Part shown: in pieces, positions 22,846-33,475 of the stretch
Layout: every line of letters begins with the position of its first letter
Position numbering within the stretch: position 1 is the first letter of the stretch
DNA from: Hydractinia symbiolongicarpus
Taxonomy: Eukaryota; Cnidaria; Hydrozoa; Anthoathecata; Hydractiniidae
Assembly: GCF_029227915.1 (NCBI RefSeq)
Contig: NC_079887.1
Span: 5,704,001 to 5,768,000 of the forward strand
Direction of reading: 5' to 3'
Length of the DNA: 64,000 bases
The notes under the pieces: generated by a model
Told to the model about the DNA's origin: nothing
What the model saw: the letters and a program-made list of their open reading frames with translations, nothing else
The model's database searches: none
Translations under genes and position numbers: made by a program

Positions 22846-25829
22846 ATGGTAACCACAATGTCTTATGCCGTAATATTAATAACATTACTAATTACTTTAT
22901 GTATTGATTTTAACGATAGCATTGAGACCATTGAAATAAATGGAACGATTGTAAAAGGTGACAGAAGCTATAGTTACGTTATTAAAAGAGGTAAAGCAAG
23001 AGTCTCCTATTATAACAATACGTGTGCTACATTTAATATTATTTTGCAAAGTGGCGACGTGGAAACCAACCCAGGGCCCAAACCCCAAGCAACTAAGTGC
23101 ATTAAATGTAGAGCAACTATCAGACGAAATCAAAAGCAGCTCGCCTGTGAAATGTGTTTTAATCGAACTCATGCAAAATGTGCCGATACCAACTTGACAC
23201 ATTCCATAATGAATTGTATTCCGGTAAAGTGGACATGTACTGACTGTACACACTTATTAATGCCGTTTGCGCGAGAGAATGATTTGAATTCAACTATTTC
23301 ATCAACTATTTCAGGTGCAACATACAGCAGTCATCAACACGCATTGCATGAACATTATCAAAAATTGAGAGTACTGCACATAAACACACAATCGATGACA
23401 TCTAATTTTAACGATTTACTGGTATTATTGGATGACCACCCATTCGACATTGTTTGCTTATCCGAAACATGGCTAAAAAATAATGCTAATTTATTGGAAT
23501 ACGTCCGTATACCTGGTTACTCAATGGAATATGTGAATAGAGACCAAATTCGAGGAGGGGGTGTTGGAATTTATGTGAACAGTTTGATCAAATATCGCAT
23601 TCGAAAGGATATTAATGATATGTACGAAAATTTAGAGCATATATGGATCGAGGTAGATGGCCGAAACAAGCATAGTAAACTACTTCTTGGGGTCATATAC
23701 CGCTAGGAAAGAATCATCTCCTTTTCTGACTGGTTAACTAAATTTGAAGATTTGATAACTTATATCCAAACAACATGGGATGGCCTGCTACTTATAACAG
23801 GGGACATAAACATAAATCTTCTCAAACCAGAATGTTGCCAAGTAAGACAGTACAACAATATTTTATCTGCATTCAAACTTAAACAGATAGTATCAAAGCC
23901 AACCAGGACGACTCCTTTAAGCGCAACATTGATCGATCATATGATAATTAAAAATAATACCAAAATCGCACATACTGATGTATTACCATGCGAAACTATT
24001 AGTGACCATGATGGACCTTACGCTATCATCAACATTAAATACGATAAGTTTAAACCTCGATATAAAATGATAAGAGATGAAAGGCAGTTTGATAGGGAAT
24101 CTTTTGTGTCGGATTTCTCGAACCTACCGACATCAGTTATATACGCTATAGATGATCCAGAAGAAAAAGTGGAGATACTTCACAAGTTCATGCAAGATTG
24201 CATTGATAGACATGCCCCGTTAAGAAGAACAAAAATAACAAGACCACCATCTCCATGGATTCATACTTTAAACATAAAAAGTGACCAAACGAAGCGAAAT
24301 AAACTTCGAAAATTGCTCATGAAACTAACGATCAAATGATATGGAACGAATTTCGACAACTTAAAAACTCTGTTAAGAAAAAGATCAAGAAAGCTAAAGT
24401 TTCCTTTTATAGAAAAGCACTTAGTTCTAAAAACTCGAAAGAAGTGTGGAACACTATCAATCGAATTTTACATCCTCCTTCGAAGCCTCTTCATTTTGAC
24501 GCTGATAGTGTAAACACTTTTTTTGCCGGAACAGCTGAGCGAGTTACTGGATCAATTCCAAAATCTGAAATTGATTTAAAGGAAGTACTCCAAACATTAC
24601 CACCATCGACTTCCAAAATGTTTCAACTCAGACATGTTAAGTATGAGGAGGTACTTAAAGAACTTAAAGGACTACGTAACGATATATCAACTGGGTTTGA
24701 TGATATACCAGTGAAATATGTTAAATTACTAGCAAATGAAATTTCTTCTGTTCTAACACATATTATAAATACGTGCATTGAGAAAAAATGCTTCCCGTGT
24801 CAATGGAAAGTGGCAAGAGTCGCACCTATTCCAAAAGTGAATGTTCCTACATCAATAAAAGAACTACGACCGATCTCCATCCTTCCTTTTTTATCCAAAG
24901 TATTTGAACGTCTTATCCTTACACAAATGATAATCTTTATCGATGAGAAATCTTTATATTCCGAAACGATGTCCGGGTACCGAAAAGGACACTCCTCGAC
25001 TACTTTGTTGATGAAACTTAGAACGGATATCAAAGAAGCAATGAGTAAAAACGAAATCAGTCTTGTAGTATTAGCTGACTTTTCGAAAGCCTTTGATACT
25101 GTTCAATATGAAACTACAATGAGGAAACTCAACCAAATCGGTTTTTCCAAAGAGTTTGTTGAAATAATTTTGAGTTACTTGTGTGGCAGAAAACAAATTG
25201 TGCGAATTAATGATAAGACCTCTGAATTTTGTAACATCACATCTGGTGTGCCACAAGGGTCAATATTAGGCCCTGTTATTTTCAATTTATACGTCACTGA
25301 CCTGGAAATGCATTTGACAACGAGTACGTTACAGTATGCTGACGACACCACTTTGTTTACGTCCACAAAATTAAATAATCTTGCGAAGGCAAAGGAACAA
25401 ATAAACGGAGATATAAGTCAACTTCAAAGATGGTCTACAAATAACAATCTTGTTCTGAACAAGGAAAAAACAAAGTTAATGGTGTTTTCAACATCACAAA
25501 TGTCAAAACGAAAGTACAGCCATACTGAAGATATAACACGTTTAGGTTGGTTACCTATTAAACAAAGACGAGAATGGCATTTGATGATCACAGCCTTTAA
25601 AAGTGTTCATCAGAATAATTGGCCAAAGTATTTGAAAAATGAAATTGTTGTTCACAAAAGAACTCTTCGAAATGCTGACGAAATTCGATTAAAGACATCA
25701 CTTCGCAAAAACACTTTCGAAGATGTAACAACTACGTCTTTCAATCGACTTCCTAAAGACATTCGCTCGATTAAAAAGCTGATAACATTTAAAAGAGAGA
25801 CAAAATTATTTTTACTGAAAGAAATTTAA
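22846..25829 (+). pseudogene. Retrotransposon polyprotein: 2A, PHD finger, AP endonuclease, reverse transcriptase (broken)
   Basis: The protein would nick target DNA and copy element RNA into the cut. The ATG at 22846 is chosen because it lies in CACCATGG, a near-perfect Kozak context, and is the first ATG in the frame; the longer open frame from 22669 opens only at TTG. From this start: a hydrophobic stretch at residues 5-22 and a 2A motif at 70-78. A C4HC3 PHD finger follows (C85, C88, C101, C104, H109, C112, W129, C131, C134). The endonuclease starts near residue 173 with N180 (HINTQS) and E207 (LSETWL), then GGGVGIYVN. A TAG at 23704 follows GVIYR; the same frame continues with ITGDINI and SDHD. 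Near 24318 the frame shifts by the loss of one base, and the rest is open from 24336 to 25829. There, counted from that ATG, motif A is ADFSKAFDTV (D248), motif B SGVPQGSILGP, and the catalytic box YADD (334-337). The palm is intact, but the region after SQMSKRK (~25515) jumps straight to ITRLGWLPI. An in-frame stretch of roughly 100 or more residues usual in this group is therefore missing. Nonfunctional in this copy. Confidence 0.9.
23053..23079 (+). other. 2A translational recoding motif
   Basis: Encodes GDVETNPGP, residues 70-78 from the ATG at 22846. It matches the canonical 2A signature D-(V/I)-E-x-N-P-G-P, in which the ribosome skips the bond between G77 and P78. It sits between a hydrophobic N-terminal leader and the PHD finger, so translation would yield a 77-residue leader peptide and a separate enzyme beginning at proline. 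2A-like motifs near the N-terminus of non-LTR retrotransposon proteins are known from sea urchins and other invertebrates. All core residues are present here, and the motif lies upstream of every lesion. Confidence 0.88.
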
Positions 25830-26116
25830 GTAAATTTTTGTGGATCATTCTGTTGTTATGCGTTAATTGACTTTTCCTTACTCAAACCGCGCACTTTCTC
25901 TTCTGTGTTTTTGTTTTTGTTTTTGTTTTCTCGTCCGTTTCTTTTAACAATATTATCATTAGTATTTTTTTTTTAATATATATTAGAAATTTCTTTTAGT
26001 GTAAGCATAATGTATATATATACATATATTTTAAATTTTATTAATCTCCTTGTTTAAAATTTTCTGGATGAAGAGCTATGTATATTTGTATATGGATATG
26101 CCAGAATATAGTCTTT
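25830..26116 (+). other. Retrotransposon 3' UTR
   Basis: AT-rich, non-coding stretch from the stop codon to the tail. It holds a short (GTTTTT)n run at about 25907-25928 and alternating TA stretches near 26010-26030. No AATAAA is visible, as expected for a family that ends in a microsatellite rather than poly(A). Confidence 0.75.
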
Positions 26117-26446
<330 letters not shown>

Positions 26447-29000
26447 CAGAAAAATATTGCTAAATACATGTTGGTGCAAATATGTGACGCAACCGTTGTA
26501 ACTCAAACGGATTTAAACCGCTAGAAAGTCAATGAAATGTAGTCTTTGAAACAGTTCCTATTTATTCAGCGTGTGCTAACGGCCAGGATTGGTCCCACAG
26601 TAAGAAAAAACTTGTTTATCTAATTTTTAAATAAAGCGCTACCACAGAGCCTAATGTAATCGCTGAATTCCAGCAAGCATGTCAAATTAAGAAGAAGGTT
26701 ATTCCTTGGAGAACAATTGGCTCATTTATCACATTTATAAGTTCACAGTCCAGAATCAGTTCAATTAATTCCCACAGTCAATCGCTTCACTTTTAAAAGC
26801 AATACAATTTAGTAATGATGGAAGAAAATCACTAAATACATGTTGGTACGAATATGTGACGCAACCCTTGTAACTCAAACGGATTGACACCGTTAGAAAG
26901 TCAATGAAATGTAGTTTTTGAAACTGTCGCTATTTCTGCAGCGCGCGATAACGGCTAGGATTGGTCCCAAAGTGAAGAATGACTTATTAATCTAAATTTC
27001 AAATGAAGCGCTACCACACCGCCCAATGTAATCGATGAGTTCCGGCAATCACGTCAAATTAAGAAGAATGTTATTTCTTGGAGTCCAATTGTCTCATTTA
27101 TCACATTTATCAGGTTACAGTCCAAAGTTAGTTCAATTAATTCCCACAGTCAATCGTTTCACTGTTAAAAGCGATGCAACCTAGTAATATTAGAAAAATA
27201 TCGCTGAATACATGTTTGTACGAATATGCGACGCAACCGTTGTAACTCAAACAGATTGAGACCGCCAAGAAGTCGATGAAATGTGTTTTTTGAGAATGTC
27301 TCTATTTCTTCAGCGCGAACTGACGGCTAGGATTGGTCTCACAGTAAAAAATGACTTATTTATCTACGTTTTTAAATAAAGCGCTACCACAGAGCCTAAT
27401 GTAATCGCTGAATCCCAGCAATCATGTCAAATTAAGAAGAATGTTATTTCTTGGAGACCAATTGGCTCATTTATCACATTCATGAGGTCACAGTCCAGAA
27501 TCAGTTCAATTAATTCCCACAGTCAATCGTTCCACTGTTAAAAGCGATACAACTTAGTAATATCGGAAAAGAATCACTAAATACATGTTGGTACGAATAT
27601 GTGACGCAACCGTTGTAACTCAAACGGATTTATACCGCCACAAAGTCAATGAAATGTAGTCTTTGAAACAGTTCCTTTTCATTCAGCGCGCGATAACGGC
27701 TAGAATTGGTTTCGAATTAAAGAGCGACTTATTTATCTTAATTTTTTAAAAAGCGCTACCACAGCGCCCAGTGTAATCGCTGAGTTCCAGCAATCATGTC
27801 GAATTGAGAAGAATGTTATTTCTTGTAGTCAAACTGGCTCATTTATCACATTTATAAGGTCAAAGTCCAAAATCAGTTCAATTAAGTCCCACAGTCAAAC
27901 GTTTCACTGTTAAAACCGATGCAAACTAGTAACACCCGAATACTATCGTTAGCTACATGTTGGTACGAATATGTGACGCAACCGTTGTAACTCAAACGGA
28001 TTTATACCACTAGAAAGTTAATGAAATGTAGTCTTTGAAACTGTTCCTATTTATTCAGCGCGTGCTAACGGTCAGGGTTGTTTCCACAGTAAGAAAAGAC
28101 TTATTTATCTAAATTTTTACATAAAGCGCTACCACAGAGCCTGATGTAATCGCTGAGTTCCGGCAATCGCGTCAAAATAAGAAGAATGTTATTTCTTGGA
28201 GTCAAATTGTCTCATTTATCACATTTATCAGGCCACAGTCCAAAGTTAGTTCAATTAAGTCCCACAGTCAATCGTTTCACTGTTAAAAGCGATGCAACCT
28301 AGTAATATCAGAAAAAATATCGCTAAATACATGTTGGTACGAACATGTGACCCAACCGTTGTAACTCAAACGGATTGACACCGTTAGAAAGTCAATGAAA
28401 TGTAGTTTTTGAACCTGTTCCTTTTTTTCAGCGCGTGCTAACAGTCAGGATTGGTTCCACAGTAATAAAAAACTTATTTATCTAAATTTTTACATAATGC
28501 GCTACCACAGAGCCTAATTTAATCGCTGAATTCCAGCAATCACGTCAAATTAAGAAAAAAGTTATTCCGTGGAGAACAATTGGCTCATTTATTATATTTA
28601 TAAAGTCAGAGTCCAGAATCAGTTCACTTAATTCCCACAGTCAATCGTTTCACTGTTAAATGAAATACCACTTAGTAATATCGGAAGAAAATCACTAAAT
28701 ACATGTTGGTAGGATTATGTGCCGCAACCATTGCAACTGAAACGGATTGACACCGTTAGAAAATAAATGAAATGGAGTTTTTGAAACTGTCTCTATATCT
28801 TCAGCGCGCGGTAACGGCTAGGATTGGTCCCACAGAATAAATGAGTTACTTATCTAAATTCTTTAATGAAGCGCTACCACAGCGCCCAGTGTAATCGCTG
28901 AGTTCCAGCAATCATGTCAAATTAAGAAGAATGTTATTTCTTGTAGTCAAACTGGCTCATTTATCACATTTATAAGGTCAAAGTCCAAAATCAGTTCAAT
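26447..29000 (+). repeat. Satellite array between the two transposons
   Basis: About seven monomers. The first continues the monomer split by the retrotransposon (CAGAAAAATATTGC then TTGGTGCAAATATG). From about 27440 the monomers are near-identical to those at 33476-35036, forming the left copy of an 1864-bp duplication. The stretch ends inside a monomer at CAGTTCAAT, where the DNA transposon begins. Confidence 0.94.
28999..29000 (+). repeat. DNA transposon target-site duplication, left (AT)
   Basis: AT before the left terminal repeat, matched by AT at 33171-33172 after the right one. The empty copy at 35031-35040 reads TTCAATTAAG with a single AT, which confirms a 2-bp duplication. Confidence 0.9.
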
Positions 29001-29017
29001 ACACCTATTTAACATTA
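29001..29017 (+). repeat. Terminal inverted repeat, left
   Basis: ACACCTATTTAACATTA, exactly complementary to the right end at 33154-33170. Similarity continues imperfectly for a few more bases (TGCG left, CGCG right). Confidence 0.95.
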
Positions 29018-29020
29018 TGC

Positions 29021-29042
29021 GATTACGTAATCCCGGCCGGGA
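29021..29042. repeat. Two abutting perfect 12-bp palindromes near the left end
   Basis: GATTACGTAATC (29021-29032) and TCCCGGCCGGGA (29031-29042) are each perfect palindromes and share two bases. They begin four bases inside the 17-bp terminal repeat. The right end lacks both. They are candidate transposase-binding or regulatory sites; this is inference from position and symmetry. Confidence 0.7.
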
Positions 29043-29082
29043 GTCTCGGTACCATTTGGGGGTGCCGCTAAGATTCAGTACA

Positions 29083-29105
29083 CTTGAGAAAACGAAGTAT
29101 AAACA
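29083..29105 (+). promoter_or_regulatory. TATA-type core promoter of the nuclease gene
   Basis: Contains GAAAACGAAGTATAAACA (29088-29105), with a TATA-like TATAAA at 29098. The first T lies 62 bp before the ATG at 29160. The same 18 bases occur in inverted orientation upstream of the transposase gene, so the element carries matching core promoters facing inward from each end. Confidence 0.65.
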
Positions 29106-29159
29106 TCGCGCTATAGCTATCAAATTATTTACCAACTTTTTAAAACATTTAAAACAAAC

Positions 29160-30878
29160 ATGGATTACGATTTAATATCAAAAATGTCTGTCGAAGAGTT
29201 GAAGAACTACTTGAGAGTTAGAAATTTAAGGATAAGTGGAAGAAAGGAAGAACTAATTGCTCGAGTGTTTTCAGCAGCTGAGAACTTCGTCCAGCCTGTG
29301 AAAACTGCTCAAGAAGTAGAGAGTAGTTTAAAAGAGGAGTATCAGAAGAAGCTGAAAATAAACGATAGAACACTTCCAGATCCTTTTTAAAATACCTCAC
29401 GGTTGGATGGATGAGCAAGAAGGAATAAAGTTTTGGCCCATGGTGTTGTATCCTGACATCTTTAGCTACCTTATGTTTTATCCATCAGAACTAGGTAGTT
29501 CAGATTTAATGACTACAAAAACTCAAAGGCATATAGCTATTATAAATCTGGATGGCTTCAACCTCTCGCCTATCATGATTTATCGGGAAGTAATTTTTGC
29601 ATTTTTAAAGGTACATGCAGAAAGTCGCAAGCGATTAACGATCCTTTCCATAAACTATGGTTAATTCTGGAAAAAAGTGGTAAGATAATGTCGTGCCATT
29701 GTACATGCATGGCTGGAATGAGCCAGACATGTAATCATGTTGCGGCTGCTTTATATCGCATTGAAGCTGCTGTCAGAATTGGACTTACAAATACAGCTTG
29801 TACAAGCACCGCTAACGAGTGGCTTCCTAACAGAAAGCAAGTAGCTCCAACTAAAATTAAAGACTTGAATTTTAGCAGAGATAACTTTTCAGACAGAGGA
29901 AAGAGAAAGCGCCCTTTAGTATCGACACCTAAAAAGAACTTTGATCCTCTTCAACATTGTGGCGAGAAATTACTTTCTCTTAACGAAATAGCAGACGAAT
30001 TAAAAGAAATTATTCCTGAAAGTATTTTATTTACTGCTGTACCAAAACCAGAAATTGACTTTGTTAGAGAGTGTTTAAGTATTTCTGATGTAACTCAACC
30101 ATCAGACATATACAGTATAAGTGACATACTTGCAATGTCAAAAACAAAAACTGAATTTGAATGCAATCTAGTGGCATATGTAACACCCGAGAAAGTTATT
30201 CATATTGAAAAATTAACCCAAGGACAAAGTGAGAATACTGGTTGGTATAATTTTAGAAAGCATGTAATCTCTGCCTCAAAAGGCCATGAAGTTTTAACAA
30301 AAATGAAAAAAGTTAAATCAGGAGGTGGAGGATCCGTTAATATCTGGGCATTAAACCAGAAAGTTTCAGGCATGTCATTTATTAGCCCTAATATACCAGC
30401 ACTGAAATATGGTCGTACAATGGAAATAAATGCTGTTAATGCATTTAAAGACAACTTCTTACAAGGGCATAAAAATGTGAAGGTTTTAGAGTGTGGCTTG
30501 TATTTAGATAAAAACACACCTTACATTGGTGCAAGTCCAGACAGAATAATAACATGTGATTGTTGTCTGCCAGCATGTTTAGAAGTAAAATGTCCTTTTT
30601 CAATTAATTACACGACGCCAAAGGATTTAAACGTAAAACTACCCTACTTGACGCACATGGAAGAAAAAACAGTATTGAACAAAAACCACAAATATTACAC
30701 ACAATGTGTTATGCAAATGGGAGTAACTGGCTTTTCCCAATGTCATTTTGTAGTTTGGACACCTCATGGGATGGTGCACGACATTATAAACTTTGAGCTT
30801 GAAGTGTGGAATTCTATGAGAAAAACTTTTATAGAATATTACGACACATTTTATTTAAAATCCATATTTTCAGGATGA
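29160..30878 (+). pseudogene. SAP/SWIM/YqaJ exonuclease-like transposon protein (frameshifted)
   Basis: Accessory protein of ISL2EU elements, likely a DNA-binding nuclease acting in the nucleus during transposition or repair; its exact role is not established. The ATG is in a strong context (AACATGG). A SAP DNA-binding motif fills residues ~5-40 (MSVEELKNYLRVRNLRISGR). The frame stops at 29388 because a run of five Ts (29384-29388) has one base too many. The next segment, 29391 to ~29507, is in the second frame and includes EGIKFWPMVLYPDIF. A one-base loss near 29507-29510 returns to the first frame, open to 30878. Counting from the ATG at 29688: SWIM zinc motif CxC-x7-CxH (C5, C7, C15, H17), then the YqaJ fold with GWYNFRKHVISAS (185-197), E246, SPD (283-285), LEVKCP (E299, K301) and YTQCVMQ. 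All PD-(D/E)xK residues are retained. A sequencing error at one homopolymer cannot be excluded, but two separate shifts make real decay more likely. Confidence 0.88.
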
Positions 30879-31399
30879 TTTATTTTATGCATAAGCTATC
30901 GAAAATTATTTTTGTATATATTTGTCTGTTTAGAAATAAAAGTTTGAAGAGCATATTTATCTTTCTTTGATTTGAACGTGCTTTACAAATACATTTCAAC
31001 CAATTTTTTTAAATGCCATCTGTAGCCTGATGTTTCTGCGTTAAAATGACCATGTGTCTTCTAATCAAAATATTCCCTTAAGAAAAGTATTTGGCATAGG
31101 CTACCTCTCATTTAGGCATTAAGTACATACAGTATTTTTTTATATTTCTTTAAACGTTCCATGAGGTATTCTGATAAATTTTTGTGTGGCCTCGATTTTC
31201 CGACACTTACGGCCATTAACTTTAACTATTTCAAGTAGGTAGGCGAGCCCGAAATATTAGAATGAGTGCGCATGTAAACAAAGGGAGATACGAGTAGATA
31301 ACAATAATTAAAAAAACAGAATAACTCAGACAACTTTTTTTGGTAAAAATATTTACAAAACAAGCAAAAAATGTGAAAAAAGAAAATTTACAAAAGTGT
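30879..31399. other. Convergent intergenic spacer of the DNA transposon
   Basis: 521 bp between the two convergent stop codons, AT-rich, with no open frame of note. It should hold both 3' ends. A polyadenylation signal is seen for the + strand gene; no clear AATAAA is seen on the - strand close to the transposase stop. Confidence 0.7.
30935..30940 (+). terminator. Polyadenylation signal of the nuclease gene
   Basis: AATAAA 57 bp after the stop codon, followed by T/G-containing sequence (AGTTTGAAGAGC, then TTTATCTTTCTTTG). Typical placement for a eukaryotic 3' end. Confidence 0.6.
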
Positions 31400-32983
31400 T
31401 CAAGTAGTTTTTTCTGGTTTCTTTTTAATTAATACAGGCTTTAGGTTACATAATGCAGCACAGCATTTAACTATATGATCTGCATGTTGTAACATTGTAA
31501 CAGGCAACACTCCCTTGAGTATGCGGTAAAACTTAATTCTGTTAATTGCTCGCTCAACATGAATCCTTAAATTTGCTACATCTTTAGTTTTTTTACATTC
31601 AGCACTTGTCATCTGACTTTTTACACGTGCACCTGGTGGAACAACTAATTTGCAAAAACGTAACATTAATTCTTCTCTGATTTGAAATCCACGATCTGCC
31701 ATAACTTCATCATCCCTTTCTAACAAATTGTAAAATCCAGAGTCATTTGTAATAAATTTATCAGACGCGCGCCCACCATAACAATCAGATAAAAAAGTTA
31801 TATATCCAGAAGGGCTTATACCAACAAGAAATTTTAAAGTATTGTGATGTTTATAGTCTGACCAAGTAGATGCTTGATTTGTTAAGGATTTTGGTCTGTC
31901 AATGAACACCTCAGCACAATCAATTATAACCCGACATTTGGAATAACCTGCTTTGGCAAATGTTTTAGGCAAGTTATCACGAATGGCTTCTCTTGGCAGC
32001 CAGACAACAAGTGCATCACCCAAAACTCTACTTATAATTCTAATCCAAGTTACAAATACTGTGGAACATGTTTATGGTGATATTCCAAAACGATCTGCAA
32101 GGTCCTCTGTCAGTAAGCCCAAACGAAGTTTCATCAAAACTAACAAAAACTCATCACGCTGTGTTAACTTTTTCACATGTTTAGTTTGACGCTTTATTTT
32201 AGTACTTAAACATGCTCGTTTTGACCCCCTCCAATAATTCACTTGCTGTAAGTAAGGCTTTAATAACAATAACAGAGCGTTAAATAACATGATAGAAGAT
32301 AGACCAGTGTAATAATTCATTTTGGAATCACTTTTAATGATTCTCCAAGTCATTGTTGTATTTTTAACAATTTCAAAGGCTTTGCCTCTATACTTCTTTA
32401 CTTGTACAGTTAAGGAGTTCACTTTACTGACCAAAGATTTGATCATTTCGCTCTTGTCTTTGCATGATTCACATGTAGGCGGTGAAGAAATAGTGTAAGA
32501 GTGGTCTGGTATTGTCGGTGAAAAAAATCCTGATGCGTCAGAAATATTTGAGCAACAAGGTTCCTCTTCTTGGGCTTCATTGCTGGGAACATCTTCTGAA
32601 TCAAGAGATGACTTTTCCAGAGAATGTCGAAATAGTTCCCTCCTAGGTATTTTAGTAACAGGAGTGTCGTACCCCAATTCTAGTGTTGGGTCTGGATACT
32701 TTTGGGAAGGTGTTCCATCAACAAAATGAACAGAGCATACCCTGTCACTTTGTTTTGGTACCCAATCACTTTTATCTGGGTTAATTCTTCTCATAGCTTT
32801 TATCCAACGCTGTCTCTGTTCGTTATTTCTAAGGACGCTTGGAAAGCAATACAAACTAAACGGTCGCTGACATGAACATTCTTCATGGTTAACTTCGTGA
32901 ATTTCACATCGTTCCTTCTTCCATTTTCGCAGCTTCTTAGTGCTATTAAAACAGCCAATAACAGCACAGTTTACACTTGGCAT
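31400..32983 (-). pseudogene. THAP-HTH-DDE transposase (one nonsense codon)
   Basis: Transposase that would bind the terminal repeats and cut and rejoin the element. Read from the ATG at 32983 (context ATCATGC). The THAP zinc finger is at residues 1-~100: C6, C11, the W60 region, C83-x2-H86 and a late proline. An acidic/serine-rich linker follows, then CESC, a probable short coiled coil (~175-205) and a DDE_4-type helix-turn-helix (LTQRDEFLLVLMKLRLGLL, 273-291, then LADRFGIS). A TAA at 32074-32072 interrupts the HTH after residue 303. Beyond it the same frame continues to the terminal TGA at 31402-31400: 527 codons in all, including the internal stop. The DDE_Tnp_4 catalytic residues are present: D355 (IIDCAEVF), D430 (MADRGF) and E477 (HVERAINRIK). 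Only this single lesion is evident. The 207-codon downstream frame opens at TTG, so it is not an independent gene. Confidence 0.9.
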
Positions 32984-33038
32984 GATAAATAATTCTTGAA
33001 ATAAAAGATTTTGTGCAGATAGATAAATGTAAGCGTGT

Positions 33039-33062
33039 TGTTTATACTTCGTTTTCATCAAG
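33039..33062 (-). promoter_or_regulatory. TATA-type core promoter of the transposase gene
   Basis: On the - strand it reads CTTGATGAAAACGAAG followed by TATAAACA. It is identical over 18 bases to the left promoter and differs just upstream by one inserted T. The TATA starts 63 bp before the ATG at 32983, matching the 62 bp at the other end. It argues that the ATG at 33061, which lies inside this promoter, is not the real start. Confidence 0.65.
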
Positions 33063-33153
33063 TTTAACTAAGAAGAACACAAGGAAGATTTTATCAGGCA
33101 CCCCTTCTTAGAACCCAGTTCCCTTCCCTAGCGCGGAATAATAATGGCGCGCG

Positions 33154-33170
33154 TAATGTTAAATAGGTGT
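33154..33170 (-). repeat. Terminal inverted repeat, right
   Basis: Read on the - strand it is ACACCTATTTAACATTA, identical to the left end. It is followed outside by the duplicated AT. Between it and the transposase promoter (33063-33153) lies non-coding DNA with a GCGCGC stretch and no recognisable gene. Confidence 0.95.
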
Positions 33171-33172
33171 AT
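33171..33172 (+). repeat. DNA transposon target-site duplication, right (AT)
   Basis: AT following the right terminal repeat. The satellite then resumes at TAAGTCCCACAGTCAAAC, exactly continuing the monomer cut at 29000. Confidence 0.9.
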
Positions 33173-33475
33173 TAAGTCCCACAGTCAAACATTTCACTGT
33201 TAAAAGCGATGCAACCTAGTAACATCCGAATACTATCGCTAGCTACATGTTGGTACGAATATGTGACGCAACCGTTGTAACTCAAACGGATTTATACCGC
33301 TAGAAAGTCAATGAAATGTAGTCTTTGAAACTGCTCCTATTTATTCAGTGCGTGCTAACGGTTAGGATTGGTTCCACAGTGAGAAAAGACTTATTTATCT
33401 AATATTTTACATAAAGCGCTACCACAGAGCCTAATGTAATCGCTGAATTCCAGCAATCACGTAAAATTAAGAAGA

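Larger units (their letters stand above)
29001..33170 (+). mobile_element. ISL2EU-type DNA transposon, 4170 bp
   Basis: Complete at both ends: 17-bp perfect terminal inverted repeats and an AT target duplication. Two genes converge on a 521-bp spacer: a SAP/SWIM/YqaJ nuclease on + and a THAP/HTH/DDE transposase on -. The pairing of a DDE transposase with a YqaJ-type exonuclease protein is the hallmark of the ISL2EU (IS4EU) group, related to PIF/Harbinger; 2-bp target duplications are in keeping with it. Both genes carry inactivating lesions, so this copy is not autonomous, although its ends look intact and might still be recognised in trans. Confidence 0.9.

Noticed and set aside
24310-24345. 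Programmed frameshift between endonuclease and reverse transcriptase
   Set aside because: No clear slippery heptamer with a downstream structure was seen, related elements encode these domains in one frame, and this copy has other lesions. A simple one-base loss is more likely.
22897-25366. Several reverse-strand and +2 open frames overlapping the retrotransposon gene
   Set aside because: They are shadows of the real frame, which carries all recognised domain motifs.
28947-29135. 62-codon reverse-strand open frame across the left transposon end
   Set aside because: It spans the satellite/transposon junction and would read through the terminal repeat; no protein similarity.
32984-33061. Upstream ATG giving 26 extra transposase residues
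   Set aside because: It lies inside the TATA-containing promoter module. The ATG at 32983 gives a THAP finger at the usual N-terminal position and a TATA spacing matching the other gene.
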